A stretch of DNA of 64,000 nt from Pseudomonas sp. B28(2017) (GTDB lineage: Bacteria > Pseudomonadota > Gammaproteobacteria > Pseudomonadales > Pseudomonadaceae): assembly GCF_002113025.1 (NCBI RefSeq), contig NZ_NEJH01000005.1, forward strand, positions 124,001 through 188,000, written 5' to 3'. The position numbers and the translations under genes are program-made. Numbering within the stretch: position 1 is the stretch's first letter; each line of letters starts with the position of its first letter. This document shows, piece after piece, positions 28,544 through 36,415 of this stretch. The notes below the pieces were generated by a model. The model was not told where the DNA came from and made no database searches. It saw only the letters and a list, made by a program, of their open reading frames with translations.

Positions 28544-29926
28544 ATGCGCCAAATCTGGAAATCCTTTCGAGCGCTGTATTTCGCCTCGCTGATGATGTTG
28601 ATCGGCTCGGGCCTGTTGAGTACTTACCTGGGCTTGCGCCTGGCTGCTGATCATGTCGACAGCCTGTGGGTCGGTGCCTTGATGGCCGCCAACTACTTCG
28701 GCCTGGTGCTGGGGGGCAAGATCGGTCACCGGTTGATTGCCCGGGTCGGGCATATCCGGGCCTATTCGGCCTGTGCCGGGATTGTCGGCGCGGCGGTGCT
28801 GGGCCATGGCCTGATCGATTGGCTGCCGGCCTGGTTGTTCCTGCGGGTGATCGTCGGCCTCGGCATGATGTGCCAGTACATGGTGATCGAGAGCTGGCTG
28901 AACGAGCAGGCCGAAGCCAGGCAACGCGGGTTGGTGTTCAGCGGCTACATGATCGCCTCTTACCTGGGCCTGGTGATGGGGCAACTGATTCTGGTCATGC
29001 ACCCGGCGCTGGGGCTGGAGCTGCTGATGCTGGTCGCCCTGTGTTTCGCACTGTGCCTGGTGCCCGTGGCCCTGACCCGTCGGATTCACCCTGCGCCGTT
29101 GCATCCGGCGCCCATGGAACCACGGTTCTTTATCAAGCGCGTGCCACAGTCATTGAGCACGGTACTCGGGGCAGGCCTGATCGTCGGTTCGTTCTACGGT
29201 CTGGCGCCGCTGTATGCCTCGCAGCAAGGGTTGTCCACGGAGCAGGTCGGCCTGTTCATGGGGTGCTGCATTTTTGCCGGATTGCTGGTGCAGTGGCCGT
29301 TGGGCTGGTTGTCAGACCGCTACGATCGGGCCGTGTTGATCCGCAGTTTCGCTTTCAGTCTGGCCCTGGCGGCATTGCCTTTGGCGATCATGCCGCAGGT
29401 GCCGCTGGAGATTCTGTTTGTCGCCGGTTTCGTCTGCTCGCTGGTGCAGTTCTGCCTGTATCCGTTGGCGGTCGCGTTCTCCAACGACCATGTCGAAGGC
29501 GATCGCAGGGTGTCCCTGACGGCAATGTTGCTGGTGACCTATGGCGTTGGTGCGAGTATCGGGCCACTGGTGGCAGGCGTGCTGATGAAGTTGTTCGGCA
29601 GCCAGATGCTTTATGCGTTTTTCAGTTTCTTCTCGTTGGTACTGGTGTGGCGGATTCGCCCGAAAGCGGTGACCAACCTGCATCAGGTGGAAGATGCGCC
29701 GCTGCATCACGTGGCCATGCCGGACAACATGACGAGTTCACCACTGGTGGCCTGCCTCGACCCGCGTGTTGACGAGCAGGTGGTGCAGGAGCAGATGCAC
29801 AGTCCGGTAAGTGCCGGGCCAGAGCCTGATTCAGAACCTGAAACTGTCACCGAAACTGAAACCGATCAGTCACCGGAAGATCCTGATACAGGGCGGGACC
29901 CAAACCTCAGCGAGGTCAGGCCTTAA
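28544..29926 (+). CDS. MFS transporter
   Basis: The 460-residue protein has twelve hydrophobic segments in two blocks of six and an acidic hydrophilic tail of about 70 residues (EPDSEPETVTETETDQ). Between helices 2 and 3 lies GGKIGHRLIARVGHIRAYS, and the second half has GWLSDRYDRAVLIRS; both are the major-facilitator G-x-x-x-D/G-R loop. It resembles the YcaD-like group. The ATG follows AAGGAG with suitable spacing. The 70-base gap to the ligase gene, with no terminator, allows cotranscription; amine or metabolite export or import is possible but unproven. Confidence 0.88.
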   Translation: MRQIWKSFRALYFASLMMLIGSGLLSTYLGLRLAADHVDSLWVGALMAANYFGLVLGGKIGHRLIARVGHIRAYSACAGIVGAAVLGHGLIDWLPAWLFLRVIVGLGMMCQYMVIESWLNEQAEARQRGLVFSGYMIASYLGLVMGQLILVMHPALGLELLMLVALCFALCLVPVALTRRIHPAPLHPAPMEPRFFIKRVPQSLSTVLGAGLIVGSFYGLAPLYASQQGLSTEQVGLFMGCCIFAGLLVQWPLGWLSDRYDRAVLIRSFAFSLALAALPLAIMPQVPLEILFVAGFVCSLVQFCLYPLAVAFSNDHVEGDRRVSLTAMLLVTYGVGASIGPLVAGVLMKLFGSQMLYAFFSFFSLVLVWRIRPKAVTNLHQVEDAPLHHVAMPDNMTSSPLVACLDPRVDEQVVQEQMHSPVSAGPEPDSEPETVTETETDQSPEDPDTGRDPNLSEVRP

Positions 29927-29937
29927 ATCCCGGGCAC

Positions 29938-29976
29938 AAAAAACGGGCAGTCATCGCAAGGGGCTGCCCGTTTTTT
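29938..29976. terminator. Bidirectional terminator between the MFS gene and flgZ
   Basis: CGGGCAG / CTGCCCG is bordered by six A on the left and six T on the right, so it serves both converging genes. Confidence 0.9.
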
Positions 29977-29988
29977 GTTGGTGCTCTA

Positions 29989-30735
29989 TCAGATGTCGTC
30001 TTTGTCGAAGCGGCGCGCTTCGCGTTGCAACTGGTAGACGAAGCGTTCGACCTGACGCTGCACCAATCCACTCATGTTGTGGAAGCGAACGCCGGCGAAG
30101 GTGGTGGAAATCTTTTCTTCGAAGTGCAGATAACGCAACTCGACCGGAGCGGTCATTTTGCCAAAGGGCAGGTCGGCACTGAAACGGTCGTACACCTGGC
30201 CCAGTTGCAGGCTGCCAGTGATGTCGCCGTCGAAACGCAGTTTGCAGCCGGTCGCGGAAATATCCAGCAGCTTGCCGCTGATGGGGGCCTTGAGCTTTTC
30301 GCCGTCGAGGTTGACGTTGACCAGTTGTGCCAGCTTCAACGCTGCGCGGAACGCATTGCGGCGCTGGTGGTACACCACTTCATCGGGCAGGGCGCCACGA
30401 TAGCAGCGGCTGCCACCGGATTCGTCGATGTTCAATTGGCCGTTGCTTTCCCAGGCAATGCGCACGCCTTCGTGGAAGCCTTCGACCTTGAACGGTTCGC
30501 CCGCCAGCAGGTAGCGCTCGCCATCTCGGGGAATCATTTCGTCCAGGGCAATCATGTTGCTGTCGCGGTCCAGATCCACCAGATAGCTCTGGAAGCGCTG
30601 GCTGCGCTCGTGGAACGTGATGATCAGCGGGTCATGGCTTTCGAGCAGCTGGCGCAGGTTGCCGGAGATTTCCAAGGGCGTGGAGAGCACCTTGGGTGGC
30701 TGCGGAGCATCATCCACGTTTAAGGCATTGGACAC
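29989..30735 (-). CDS. flgZ: PilZ-domain flagellar brake protein FlgZ (YcgR family)
   Basis: The 248-residue protein binds c-di-GMP and slows the flagellar motor. An N-terminal YcgR domain (about 20-115) precedes a PilZ domain (about 120-235). The c-di-GMP motifs are present: RxxxR in QRRNAFR and DxSxxG in [13 protein letters not shown]. It is the last gene of the minus-strand flagellar set, 93 bases after flgN, and has a candidate sigma-54 site in that gap. Position and sequence match FlgZ (PA3353 type) downstream of flgN in pseudomonads. Confidence 0.95.
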   Translation of the reverse strand: MSNALNVDDAPQPPKVLSTPLEISGNLRQLLESHDPLIITFHERSQRFQSYLVDLDRDSNMIALDEMIPRDGERYLLAGEPFKVEGFHEGVRIAWESNGQLNIDESGGSRCYRGALPDEVVYHQRRNAFRAALKLAQLVNVNLDGEKLKAPISGKLLDISATGCKLRFDGDITGSLQLGQVYDRFSADLPFGKMTAPVELRYLHFEEKISTTFAGVRFHNMSGLVQRQVERFVYQLQREARRFDKDDI

Positions 30736-30771
30736 GGTTAATCAATCTCCAGACAAAATTTGACTACGGCT

Positions 30772-30787
30772 AGCCAGCATTTTGCCA
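30772..30787 (-). promoter_or_regulatory. Weak sigma-54-like site upstream of flgZ
   Basis: TGGCAAAATGCTGGCT keeps GG and GC ten bases apart but has TGGC in place of TTGC at the -12 element. The predicted start would lie 26 bases before flgZ. This is suggestive only. Confidence 0.3.
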
Positions 30788-30828
30788 GCATTTTTTGCGT
30801 CTTGGATAGAGCGGGGTCATCGAGCGGG

Positions 30829-31296
30829 CTAAGCCTGGCTGAGCGGGCGTGGCTTAACAAGCTTGGAGAATGTTCCGCTGGCATCGTATAGCGCCGGGGT
30901 TTCACCGCCGGTGAGGATTTTCAGCTGGGTGGCCGTAGCGGCCTGCTGAGTGAGGATCGACTGACCGTTGTTGGCGTTGATGGCCTGGCACTGGGCCAGG
31001 AGATCGGTCAGCACGTCACTTTGCGCCAGCAACTGGTCGCCAATGCTCGACTGACTGGCCAATTGCTCAAGACCGCCACGGTTGGTCGGCAGGTTGAGGC
31101 TGGCGAGAGTTTCACTGCGCTTGCGGCCATGCTGTTCGAGCAAGACGATCAATGCCTGTTTCTGCGCCAGGATGTCCTCGAGCAATGGCATGTCGCGGCC
31201 ATGCAATGCGAGGGATTCGGTCTGCAGTAATTCCAGCAAGTGTTGCGCTGGAGCAAAGTCGTCGGTGATCAGTTGCAGTAAATTAGTGTCGTGCAT
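30829..31296 (-). CDS. flgN: Flagellar hook-filament junction chaperone FlgN
   Basis: The 155-residue helical protein is the export chaperone for FlgK and FlgL. It starts MHDTNLLQLITDDFAPAQHL, and heptad-rich helices include LALHGRDMPLLEDILAQKQALI and LLAQSDVLTDLLAQCQA. The C-terminal part is Ala/Thr/Gln-rich, as in other FlgN proteins. It follows flgM by 48 bases on the minus strand and should be read from the sigma-28 promoter ahead of flgM. Confidence 0.92.
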   Translation of the reverse strand: MHDTNLLQLITDDFAPAQHLLELLQTESLALHGRDMPLLEDILAQKQALIVLLEQHGRKRSETLASLNLPTNRGGLEQLASQSSIGDQLLAQSDVLTDLLAQCQAINANNGQSILTQQAATATQLKILTGGETPALYDASGTFSKLVKPRPLSQA

Positions 31297-31344
31297 GGCT
31301 GGCCTTGGGTTTTAAGCGTCCAAAAGCCTGGCGCCGGCGGTGGC

Positions 31345-31671
31345 CTAGCGCTGGGCTTCGAAGTTGAGCAGTTTGCTGGCTACACGGTTGCTGTCGACCT
31401 TATAGCTGCCATCGGCAATCGCTGCTTTCAACTCGGCCACGCGGGCTTTGTCGACGGCAGGCTGATCGCGCAGCTTGTCAGTGACCTTCTGCAACTGTTG
31501 AGCCTCATCGCTGAGGTGTACCGATTCCCCGCTTTTGACGGTACCGGCCTGTTCGGCCGCGGACTCCAGCGGCACGGATTTGCCGGCTTCGGCGCTTTCC
31601 TTGCTGGCGCTGGTGCGTGTACTGCCCGTAAGGGACGAGGAGCTGTTCAAACGGCTGAAATCGATGACCAT
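31345..31671 (-). CDS. flgM: Anti-sigma-28 factor FlgM
   Basis: At 108 residues it holds FliA (sigma-28) inactive until the hook is complete and FlgM is exported. The N terminus [20 protein letters not shown] is flexible and Ser/Thr-rich; the C-terminal sigma-binding helices are around [20 protein letters not shown] and [26 protein letters not shown] lies ten bases before the ATG. A consensus sigma-28 promoter sits 37-63 bases upstream, giving the standard feedback loop. Confidence 0.96.
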   Translation of the reverse strand: MVIDFSRLNSSSSLTGSTRTSASKESAEAGKSVPLESAAEQAGTVKSGESVHLSDEAQQLQKVTDKLRDQPAVDKARVAELKAAIADGSYKVDSNRVASKLLNFEAQR

Positions 31672-31707
31672 GATAAAAAACCTCTGGGAATTTGGACGCT
31701 TGCCATG

Positions 31708-31734
31708 GTTTCGGCCATTCCCTGGAAAACTTTA
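31708..31734 (-). promoter_or_regulatory. Sigma-28 (FliA) promoter of flgM-flgN
   Basis: On the minus strand TAAAGTTT is followed after 11 bases by GCCGAAAC. The -35 octamer matches the enterobacterial consensus perfectly and the -10 octamer (GCCGATAA) at six of eight positions. In P. aeruginosa flgMN is known to be FliA-dependent. Confidence 0.85.
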
Positions 31735-31838
31735 GGTCCATTTATCAATGAACCTCGCGCGCGTCAGCGCTTGCCCTGCATGGAGCACAGTCTAGGGAAC
31801 AGCCGCGGCAAGTGCCACATTCCGGTGAGCCGAGAGCC

Positions 31839-32597
31839 TTACATGGACACTTCCACCTGCCCCGGCGCCATGACCTGCGCCTTGATGACTCGCTGGGAAT
31901 TGAGGTTTTTCACCCGGATCTGTTCGCTCAGGCTGCCGTTTGACAGGGCTTCACCCGGCATGCGCACGCTGAGCGTACCGCTGCGGGCGGTAATCACTAC
32001 CTGATCACCCTTGCGGATGACTTCGGCCTGTTCGATGTGCACCAGGGTAATCACCTGGTCGGCGACCGTTGGTCGGGTCAGTCGCTGCCCGATCGCCTGA
32101 TCAAGGGAGGTCAGGTAGCCCTGGCTGATCAGGCTGATATCGCGCTCGCGCAGGACCACGTCCCCAGGCTCGACAATGGCGGCGCGGCGCAGTGGCCGTG
32201 CGGTGGTCACGACATCGCGAAACAGGCGGACTTGAGCGGGCACGAAGACGGTCCAGGGGGTGGCGCCCTCGCAGCGAACCTTGACCGTGACCCGTCCCAG
32301 CGGTTTGGGGCTCTCAAGCGTTGCTGTCAATTCCTTGTCGCACATCGGCATGTGCATGCGCGGATCGAGCGGGTTGACCTGGATCTCGTAGCGACCTTCC
32401 GTTTGACTGGTCGCGAGATAGTCTTCTACGGTGAATTCAAGAAAGCCCTGAGTGACGCCGATAAGCATGTCAGGCAAGGTAACCGCGTCAGCAAGGGCAG
32501 GGCTGCCAGCGTTGAACAGGCAAACAGCCGCCAGCACGCCGAGCAATTTGCGGCAGGGTGTGGTCAGGCGTCGAAAAAATGTCGGTTCTGTGTTCAT
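31839..32597 (-). CDS. flgA: Flagellar P-ring assembly chaperone FlgA
   Basis: The 252-residue periplasmic protein helps assemble the FlgI P ring. A signal peptide ends at ...NAGSPALA, followed by a SAF-like domain (ARPLRRAAIVEPGDVVLRERD) and the conserved C-terminal region TVADQVITLVHIEQAEVIRKGD. The called ATG at 32597 lacks a Shine-Dalgarno, and the sigma-54 promoter just upstream would place the transcript start two bases before it, so translation may be nearly leaderless or start further in. It is divergent from cheV and separated from flgM by 167 bases. Confidence 0.93.
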   Translation of the reverse strand: MNTEPTFFRRLTTPCRKLLGVLAAVCLFNAGSPALADAVTLPDMLIGVTQGFLEFTVEDYLATSQTEGRYEIQVNPLDPRMHMPMCDKELTATLESPKPLGRVTVKVRCEGATPWTVFVPAQVRLFRDVVTTARPLRRAAIVEPGDVVLRERDISLISQGYLTSLDQAIGQRLTRPTVADQVITLVHIEQAEVIRKGDQVVITARSGTLSVRMPGEALSNGSLSEQIRVKNLNSQRVIKAQVMAPGQVEVSM

Positions 32598-32609
32598 AAC
32601 GATTAAAAA

Positions 32610-32625
32610 AGCAAGCGCCGTGCCG
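32610..32625 (-). promoter_or_regulatory. Sigma-54 (RpoN) promoter of flgA
   Basis: CGGCACGGCGCTTGCT matches the TGGCACG-N4-TTGCT consensus at every defined position but the first. Pseudomonas flgA is a class II (FleQ/RpoN-dependent) flagellar gene, which supports the call. The implied +1 is 32599. Confidence 0.75.
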
Positions 32626-32680
32626 TTTAGTGATGAAGGCGCGTCGCAACAACACTTGGCGTTGGTGTAGGAGTCTGGGC

Positions 32681-33613
32681 ATGGCTGGTGTAATGGATGC
32701 GGTAAACCAGCGCACGCAACTGGTGGGGCAGAATCGCCTGGAGCTGTTGTTGTTCCGTCTCGACGGTCAGCAGCTGTACGGGATCAACGTGTTCAAGGTT
32801 CGGGAGGTGCTGCAATGTCCCCAACTGACGCTGATGCCCAAGTCCAGTCCTGTCGTGTGCGGTGTAGCGAACATCCGGGGGGCGACCATACCGATCCTTG
32901 ATCTGGCGATGGCGACCGGCTCCGGTGCTTTGAAGGACAAGAACAATCCCTTTGTGATCATCACGGAGTACAACACCAAGACCCAGGGTTTCCTGGTCCG
33001 CTCGGTGGAGCGCATCGTCAACATGAACTGGGAGGAGATCCATCCGCCACCCAAGGGCACCGGGCGCGATCACTACCTGACGGCAGTGACGCGGGTTGAC
33101 AATCAGTTGGTCGAAATCATCGACGTCGAGAAGGTGCTGGCGGAAGTGGCACCGACGCCGGAAGCGATTTCTGTCGGCGTGGTGGATGTCGAAACCCAGC
33201 ACAAGGCGCTTTCGTTGCGAGTGCTGACGGTCGACGACTCGTCGGTGGCACGCAAGCAGGTCACACGTTGCCTGCAAACGGTCGGCGTCGAAGTGGTGGC
33301 GTTGAACGACGGTCGGCAAGCGCTGGATTACCTGCGCAAGCTGGTCGATGAGGGCAAGAAACCGGAAGAAGAGTTCCTGATGATGATCTCCGATATCGAG
33401 ATGCCGGAGATGGACGGGTACACACTGACGGCGGAAATCCGCAACGACCCGCGCATGCAAAAGCTTCATATCATCCTGCATACTTCGTTGTCGGGAGTTT
33501 TCAATCAGGCAATGGTCAAGAAGGTCGGTGCCGATGACTTCCTGGCCAAATTCCGCCCTGATGACCTGGCATCCCGGGTAGTCGACCGGATCAAGGCTGC
33601 AGATATCAGCTAG
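32681..33613 (+). CDS. cheV: Chemotaxis coupling/adaptation protein CheV
   Basis: The 310-residue protein fuses a CheW-like coupling domain (about 20-165, with RLDGQQLYGINVFKVREVL and NIRGATIPILDLA) to a receiver (about 180-305). The receiver has acidic residues in LTVDDSS, the phospho-acceptor in MMISDIEMPEMDGY, and T/S and K positions in ILHTSLSG and AKFRPDDL. ATG 32681 follows TAGGAG; the frame is open from 32630. It lies 45 bases upstream of cheR, as PA3349-PA3348 in P. aeruginosa, and both probably form one unit. Confidence 0.96.
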   Translation: MAGVMDAVNQRTQLVGQNRLELLLFRLDGQQLYGINVFKVREVLQCPQLTLMPKSSPVVCGVANIRGATIPILDLAMATGSGALKDKNNPFVIITEYNTKTQGFLVRSVERIVNMNWEEIHPPPKGTGRDHYLTAVTRVDNQLVEIIDVEKVLAEVAPTPEAISVGVVDVETQHKALSLRVLTVDDSSVARKQVTRCLQTVGVEVVALNDGRQALDYLRKLVDEGKKPEEEFLMMISDIEMPEMDGYTLTAEIRNDPRMQKLHIILHTSLSGVFNQAMVKKVGADDFLAKFRPDDLASRVVDRIKAADIS

Positions 33614-33658
33614 GGGCCTGCACCCCTGGCAGTCAACACGATTTAAGAGGCGGCATCA

Positions 33659-34486
33659 TTGTCTACGGGTAATTTGGATTTCGAACAGTTCCGGGTGTTC
33701 CTGGAAAAAGCCTGTGGCATTTTGCTCGGTGAAAACAAGCAGTACCTGGTCTCCAGCCGTCTCAACAAACTGATGGAACAGCAAGGCATCAAGTCTTTGG
33801 GTGAGCTGGTTCAGCGCATGCAGACCCAGCCGCGCAGCGGTTTGCGCGAGCAGGTGGTGGACGCCATGACCACCAACGAAACCCTGTGGTTTCGTGACAC
33901 CTACCCGTTTGAAGTCTTGAAGAACAAGGTACTGCCCGAAGCGATCAAGGCCAGTCCCGGCCAGCGCCTGCGCATCTGGTCGGCGGCGTGCTCCTCAGGC
34001 CAGGAACCGTATTCGCTGTCGATGTCCATCGACGAGTTCGAGCGGGTCAACATGGGCCAGTTGAGGATGGGCGTGCAGATCGTTGCCACCGACCTGTCCG
34101 GCACCATGCTGACCAACTGCAAGACTGGCGAGTACGACAGCCTGGCCATCGGCCGTGGTCTGTCGCCAGAGCGCCTGCAGCGTTATTTCGACCCGAAAGG
34201 GCCGGGACGCTGGGCGATCAAGGCGCCAATCAAGAGCCGGGTGGAGTTCCGTTCCTTCAACCTGCTGGACAGCTACGCGAGCCTCGGCAAGTTCGATATC
34301 GTGTTCTGCCGCAACGTGTTGATCTACTTCTCGGCCGAGGTGAAGAAGGACATCCTGTTGCGTATTCACAGTACGTTGAAGCCGGGGGGGTATCTGTTCC
34401 TCGGTGCTTCCGAAGCCCTGAACGGTTTGCCGGATCATTACCAGATGGTCCAGTGCAGCCCGGGGATCATTTACCAGGCGAAGTGA
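33659..34486 (+). CDS. cheR: Chemoreceptor methyltransferase CheR
   Basis: This 275-residue SAM-dependent enzyme methylates glutamates of chemoreceptors. It has the N-terminal helical domain (LEKACGILLGENKQYLVSSR, then VDAMTTNETLWFRD) and the catalytic domain with RIWSAACSSGQEPYSLSM, DIVFCRNVLIYFS and LKPGGYLFLGASEALNG. The start is TTG at 33659, giving MSTGNLDFEQFRVFLEK as in P. aeruginosa CheR1, with AAGAGG eight bases upstream; no in-frame ATG fits. A terminator follows. Confidence 0.96.
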   Translation: MSTGNLDFEQFRVFLEKACGILLGENKQYLVSSRLNKLMEQQGIKSLGELVQRMQTQPRSGLREQVVDAMTTNETLWFRDTYPFEVLKNKVLPEAIKASPGQRLRIWSAACSSGQEPYSLSMSIDEFERVNMGQLRMGVQIVATDLSGTMLTNCKTGEYDSLAIGRGLSPERLQRYFDPKGPGRWAIKAPIKSRVEFRSFNLLDSYASLGKFDIVFCRNVLIYFSAEVKKDILLRIHSTLKPGGYLFLGASEALNGLPDHYQMVQCSPGIIYQAK

Positions 34487-34501
34487 TTTGTTGGCAGTAT
34501 C

Positions 34502-34536
34502 AAAAAAACGGGGGGCCTTTGGGACTCCCGTTTTTT
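34502..34536 (+). terminator. Terminator of cheVR
   Basis: AAAAAACGGG pairs with CCCGTTTTTT after a loop of about 14 bases, just after the cheR stop. Confidence 0.85.
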
Positions 34537-34566
34537 ATGTCTGGTGATTTCTCGCGAACACCTCTG

Positions 34567-34604
34567 ACCCTGTGGGAGCGGCGGTGCGGCGGTCCCACAG
34601 GGTC
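34567..34604. repeat. Single REP-like hairpin
   Basis: ACCCTGTGGGA and TCCCACAGGGT form an 11-base perfect stem around GCGGCGGTGCGGCGG. It resembles other Pseudomonas extragenic palindromes but not the core in the doublets elsewhere in the window. Confidence 0.6.
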
Positions 34605-34637
34605 CAATGGTGTTGGTGGGAGAAAGAGATAAGCGGC

Positions 34638-34677
34638 AGAAAAGCGGCATGCGGCGGAAAACCGTTGCCGCTTTTCT
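34638..34677. promoter_or_regulatory. Inverted repeat upstream of the flgB sigma-54 promoter
   Basis: AGAAAAGCGGCA and TGCCGCTTTTCT are perfect inverted copies with a 16-base centre that itself contains GCGGC...GCCGC. The element lies 55-95 bases before the -24 box, where an enhancer-binding protein such as FleR or FleQ would bind. Binding is inferred. Confidence 0.45.
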
Positions 34678-34703
34678 GGCATTGCCGCGTTGCCATGACC
34701 GAC

Positions 34704-34728
34704 AAAGCCCCGGTTTCCGGGCTTTTTT
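34704..34728 (+). terminator. Terminator-like hairpin upstream of flgB
   Basis: AAAGCCCCGG and CCGGGCTTT close on a short loop and are followed by TTTT. It lies just before the sigma-54 promoter and would shield flgB from read-through. Confidence 0.75.
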
Positions 34729-34732
34729 GAAT

Positions 34733-34748
34733 TGGCATGGGGCTTGCT
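34733..34748 (+). promoter_or_regulatory. Sigma-54 (RpoN) promoter of flgBCDE
   Basis: TGGCATGGGGCTTGCT is a near-perfect -24/-12 element with GG and GC ten bases apart. The predicted start is 34759, 34 bases before flgB. Pseudomonas flgBCDE is known to be RpoN/FleR-dependent. Confidence 0.9.
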
Positions 34749-34792
34749 AAGTTGATCTTACGAAAAATCAGGTCACCCGAAGGTTTCCCGAC

Positions 34793-35200
34793 ATGAGCAT
34801 CAGCTTCGATAAAGCGCTCGGTATCCACGAACAAGCCCTGGGCTTCCGCGCCCAGCGTGCCGAAGTCCTGGCCAACAACATCGCCAACGCCGATACCCCG
34901 AACTACAAGGCTCGGGATCTGGATTTCTCGAAAGTGCTCGCCGAGCAGAACGAGAAAACCAAAAACGGCACGTTCGCCTTGAACATGACCAACAGCCGTC
35001 ATATCGAAGCTGAAGGTCTGGGCAATGGCGATGAGTCGTTGCTGTATCGCACGCCGATGCAACCGTCGATCGACCAGAACACCGTGGATGCTCAGCTGGA
35101 ACAGTCGAACTACGCGGAAAACGCGATCGGCTTCCAGGCCAGCTTTACACTGCTCAACAGCAAATTCAAAGGGCTGGTATCAGCCCTGCGCGGAGAGTAA
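34793..35200 (+). CDS. flgB: Flagellar proximal rod protein FlgB
   Basis: The 135-residue rod subunit is exported through the flagellar type III apparatus. It has the N-terminal rod signature VLANNIANADTPNYKARD and the C-terminal helix VDAQLEQSNYAENAIGFQAS. It is the first gene of the flgBCDE operon, starting 34 bases after the predicted transcript start. FlgC follows after three bases. Length is normal. Confidence 0.97.
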   Translation: MSISFDKALGIHEQALGFRAQRAEVLANNIANADTPNYKARDLDFSKVLAEQNEKTKNGTFALNMTNSRHIEAEGLGNGDESLLYRTPMQPSIDQNTVDAQLEQSNYAENAIGFQASFTLLNSKFKGLVSALRGE

Positions 35201-35203
35201 GCC

Positions 35204-35647
35204 ATGTCTCTATCCAGTGTTTTCAACATTGCCGGTAGCGGCATGAGTGCGCAGACCACACGTTTGAACACCGTCGCTTCGAACATTGCCAACGCCGAGA
35301 CCGTCTCGTCGAGCATCGACCAGACCTACCGCGCGCGCCACCCGGTGTTCGCCACCATGTTCCAGGGCGGCCAGAGCGGCGGCAGCGACTCGCTGTTCCA
35401 GAGCCAGGACGCGGCCGGTCAGGGCGTGCAGGTGCTGGGTGTGGTCGAAGACCAGAGCAACCTCGAGGCGCGCTACGAGCCGAACCATCCGGCGGCCGAT
35501 GCCAAGGGCTACGTCTACTACCCGAACGTCAACGTGGTTGAGGAAATGGCCGACATGATTTCCGCGAGCCGTTCGTTCCAGACCAACGCCGAAATGATGA
35601 ACACCGCCAAAACCATGATGCAGAAGGTCCTGACCCTCGGTCAGTGA
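35204..35647 (+). CDS. flgC: Flagellar proximal rod protein FlgC
   Basis: The 147-residue rod subunit contains the N-terminal signature MSAQTTRLNTVASNIANAET and the conserved C-terminal segment YVYYPNVNVVEEMADMISAS followed by RSFQTNAEMMNTAKTM. The start codon is three bases after the flgB stop with GGAGAG overlapping the end of flgB, so expression is coupled. Confidence 0.97.
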   Translation: MSLSSVFNIAGSGMSAQTTRLNTVASNIANAETVSSSIDQTYRARHPVFATMFQGGQSGGSDSLFQSQDAAGQGVQVLGVVEDQSNLEARYEPNHPAADAKGYVYYPNVNVVEEMADMISASRSFQTNAEMMNTAKTMMQKVLTLGQ

Positions 35648-35662
35648 TAAGGGGCGACTCAG

Positions 35663-36385
35663 ATGAGTGTTACCGATTCCACCAGTGGTTTGAGCCTCAA
35701 CGACATCCTGGCCAACTCCTCGATCAAGACCAACACCACGACTGACGGCCTCGCGTCGGCAACCGGCAGTGCCACTGGCAACAAGGCCTTGGGCAAGGAT
35801 GCGTTCCTGCAGTTGCTGGTGACCCAGCTGAAAAACCAGAACCCTCTGGAGCCCCAGGACAATGGCGCGTTCGTGGCCCAGCTGGCGCAGTTCAGTAGCC
35901 TGGAAGGCATTACCACGCTCAACGACACCGTGAGCGGCCTGGCCAGCAACTACAACTCGTCCCAGGCACTGCAGGCGTCGTCGCTGGTGGGCCGTTCGGT
36001 CATCGCACCGGGCGACAAGGCCGTGGTCGATACCACCAAGAGCCTTAGCGGCACGGTGGTGGTTCCGTCTTCCGTGGCGTCCGCCACCCTGAAGATCACC
36101 GACGCCAGCGGCAAGACCGTGCGCACCATCGACCTCGGTTCGCAGAAGGCCGGCAATGCCAGCTTCATCTGGGACGGCAAGAACGATGCGGGTGAGACGG
36201 TACCCGCGGGTACCTACACCTTCGGCGCCACGACCACGATCGATGGTAAGTCCGTCGCGTTGATCACCAACCTGCCTGCGACCGTCAACAGCGTGACCAT
36301 CAGCCAGACCGGCGGTGAGTTGATGCTCAATCTGGCCGGGCTGGGCAGCGTTGCCCTGTCCAAAGTACAAACCATTGGTATGTAG
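35663..36385 (+). CDS. flgD: Flagellar hook capping / assembly protein FlgD
   Basis: The 240-residue protein caps the growing hook and guides FlgE polymerisation. The family signature FLQLLVTQLKNQNPLEPQDN is at about residues 53-75, followed by NGAFVAQLAQFSSLEGI. The C-terminal part has a FlgD Ig-like/Tudor pair with GNASFIWDGKNDAGETVPAGTY. It lies 15 bases after flgC and 30 before flgE. Confidence 0.97.
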   Translation: MSVTDSTSGLSLNDILANSSIKTNTTTDGLASATGSATGNKALGKDAFLQLLVTQLKNQNPLEPQDNGAFVAQLAQFSSLEGITTLNDTVSGLASNYNSSQALQASSLVGRSVIAPGDKAVVDTTKSLSGTVVVPSSVASATLKITDASGKTVRTIDLGSQKAGNASFIWDGKNDAGETVPAGTYTFGATTTIDGKSVALITNLPATVNSVTISQTGGELMLNLAGLGSVALSKVQTIGM

Positions 36386-36415
36386 AGCCGACTAACACGG
36401 CACAAAGGAGTGATG

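Noticed and set aside
31291-32004. 237-codon plus-strand frame across flgM and flgA
   Set aside because: It is antisense to flgM, its sigma-28 promoter and flgA, all of which are well supported.
32603-32629. FliA-like site for cheV (TTAAAAAA-N11-GCCGTTTA)
   Set aside because: The -35 match is poor, and the same bases form a much better sigma-54 element for flgA on the opposite strand.
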